This document shows positions 63,323-64,000 of a stretch of DNA of 64,000 bases, piece by piece. The DNA is from Bacillota bacterium (lineage in GTDB: Bacteria > Bacillota > Clostridia > Peptostreptococcales > Anaerovoracaceae): positions 40,189 to 104,188 of the forward strand of contig JAAWDM010000055.1 of assembly GCA_022793795.1 (NCBI GenBank), read 5' to 3'. The translations under genes were made by a program, and so were the position numbers. A model generated the notes under the pieces. It worked only from the letters and a program-made list of their open reading frames with translations, was not told where the DNA came from and ran no database searches. Numbering within the stretch: the stretch's first letter is position 1; every line of letters starts with the position of its first letter.

Positions 63323-64000
63323 CTATGCAGGATACGCCTTGTTTTTCAGGTCGTATGCCGCAGGGTCTACCTTATGATTTAACGCGTCTCTGTGTTTAAA
63401 GAAATCTACCGATACCTCTGGGAACAGGGCGTAAGAAAGTACGTCTTCCTCTTGCTCCGCATAAGCTGCGATTTCTCCTTTTAATTTATCCAGTTCCGGC
63501 TTGAGCAAATCTGCCGGCCTACAGGTAATCGGCTTATCGTCGCCAATGGCCTTCTTCTGTACCTCTGGATTAAAAGGCTTCATGGTCTTGCCATAATCGC
63601 CTCTTAGAATAGCCTTGGTCTGGGCCGACATCACCTTATACCGCTCGCCCCACAGCACATTGAGTACCGCCTGGGTTCCCACGATTTGAGACGAAGGAGT
63701 TACCAAAGGCGGCTGTCCCAAATCCTCTCTTACCCTTGGAATCTCTGCCAGCACATCATAAAACTTATCCATGGCGTTTTGCTCTTTCAACTGGGAAACC
63801 AGATTGGAAAGCATACCGCCCGGTACCTGGTACAGCAATGTCTTAATGTCCACTCCAAGCATCTTCGGGTCCAGGGTACCTGCTTCAATATACCGATCTC
63901 GAATCGGTCTAAAGTAGTCGGCGATTTCTGCCAGCAGGTTTTGGTCAAGGCCCGTATCATAGGCCGTCCCTTTAAAGGTTTCCACCATCACTTCAGTAGC
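63323..64000 (-). CDS. Oxaloacetate decarboxylase alpha / pyruvate carboxylase B subunit, C-terminal part
   Basis: The gene runs off the right edge; its 226 visible codons are the C-terminal half of a carboxyltransferase subunit. Seen are VETFKGTAYDTGLDQ, YQVPGGMLSNLVSQLKEQ, VTPSSQIVGTQAVLNVL and the helical PYC-OADA domain. The protein ends at KNKAYPA without the biotinyl (MKM) domain, so the biotin carrier must be a separate gene. This split form occurs in anaerobic Clostridia with decarboxylase sodium pumps. It is probably co-transcribed with the aminotransferase. Confidence 0.85.
   Translation of the reverse strand, partial: ATEVMVETFKGTAYDTGLDQNLLAEIADYFRPIRDRYIEAGTLDPKMLGVDIKTLLYQVPGGMLSNLVSQLKEQNAMDKFYDVLAEIPRVREDLGQPPLVTPSSQIVGTQAVLNVLWGERYKVMSAQTKAILRGDYGKTMKPFNPEVQKKAIGDDKPITCRPADLLKPELDKLKGEIAAYAEQEEDVLSYALFPEVSVDFFKHRDALNHKVDPAAYDLKNKAYPA

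Overview
The window looks like the chromosome of a Gram-positive anaerobe of the Clostridia, probably an amino-acid or peptide fermenter. The evidence is a PolC-type replicase, the rimP-nusA-ylxR-ylxQ-infB order, the MEP isoprenoid pathway, a teichoic-acid-type glycerophosphotransferase, an Fe-S aldo/keto reductase, sigma-54 control, and a biotin-type oxaloacetate decarboxylase subunit. The species cannot be named from the sequence. Nearly all genes lie on the minus strand.

Layout. 1-4750: a cell-surface polymer block with a CDP-glycerol glycerophosphotransferase relative, an ATP-grasp protein, a nucleotidyltransferase and a tandem ATP-grasp protein cut by the window edge. 4938-8703: a sigma-54-driven operon of D-aminoacylase, a cytoplasmic class A beta-lactamase-like hydrolase and an M20 dipeptidase. 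8922-12253: LarA-type racemase, alpha/beta hydrolase and glycerate 2-kinase, directly behind the core operon rimP-nusA-ylxR-ylxQ-infB-rbfA-nrnA-truB-ribF (12280-20809). 20920-23120: a scarred intergenic island with gene fragments, an HNH protein, a tRNA-like relic and an array of inverted words. 23124-35758: GH25 muramidase, M42 peptidase, polC, ispG, rseP, dxr, cdsA, uppS, frr and pyrH. 36099-39797 (plus strand): a small methyltransferase, a decayed response-regulator/kinase chimera and an M20 amidohydrolase. 40023-49181: Fe-S aldo/keto reductase with TetR regulator, AEC and MATE transporters, an ABC exporter, RidA, two bPH2 proteins and shikimate kinase. 49714-60096: the main D-peptide locus. 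60194-64000: YfcE phosphodiesterase, Asp/Glu racemase, Lrp regulator, aminotransferase and an oxaloacetate decarboxylase subunit.

How the genes may work together. Three near-perfect -24/-12 promoters (upstream of 8703, 51575 and 56538) and one sigma-54 enhancer-binding protein tie together a scattered set: an APC permease, two D-aminoacylase-type amidohydrolases, DppA and DmpA aminopeptidases, an M19 dipeptidase and four class A beta-lactamase-like proteins without signal peptides. I infer a cytoplasmic salvage regulon for D-amino-acid-containing or N-acylated peptides, perhaps from cell walls. The racemase, aminotransferase and oxaloacetate decarboxylase could carry D-aspartate to pyruvate.

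The least explained signal is a pair of intergenic elements (21224-21501 and 39837-40020). They share one geometry (word, 23 nt, inverse word, with 57- and 16-nt linkers), but each uses its own internally consistent word. Other notable points are a PolC without its proofreading exonuclease insert, a degenerate beta-lactamase-like paralogue, a REC-kinase deletion fusion with an in-frame amber codon, and a 250-bp MITE-like element between pyrH and frr.
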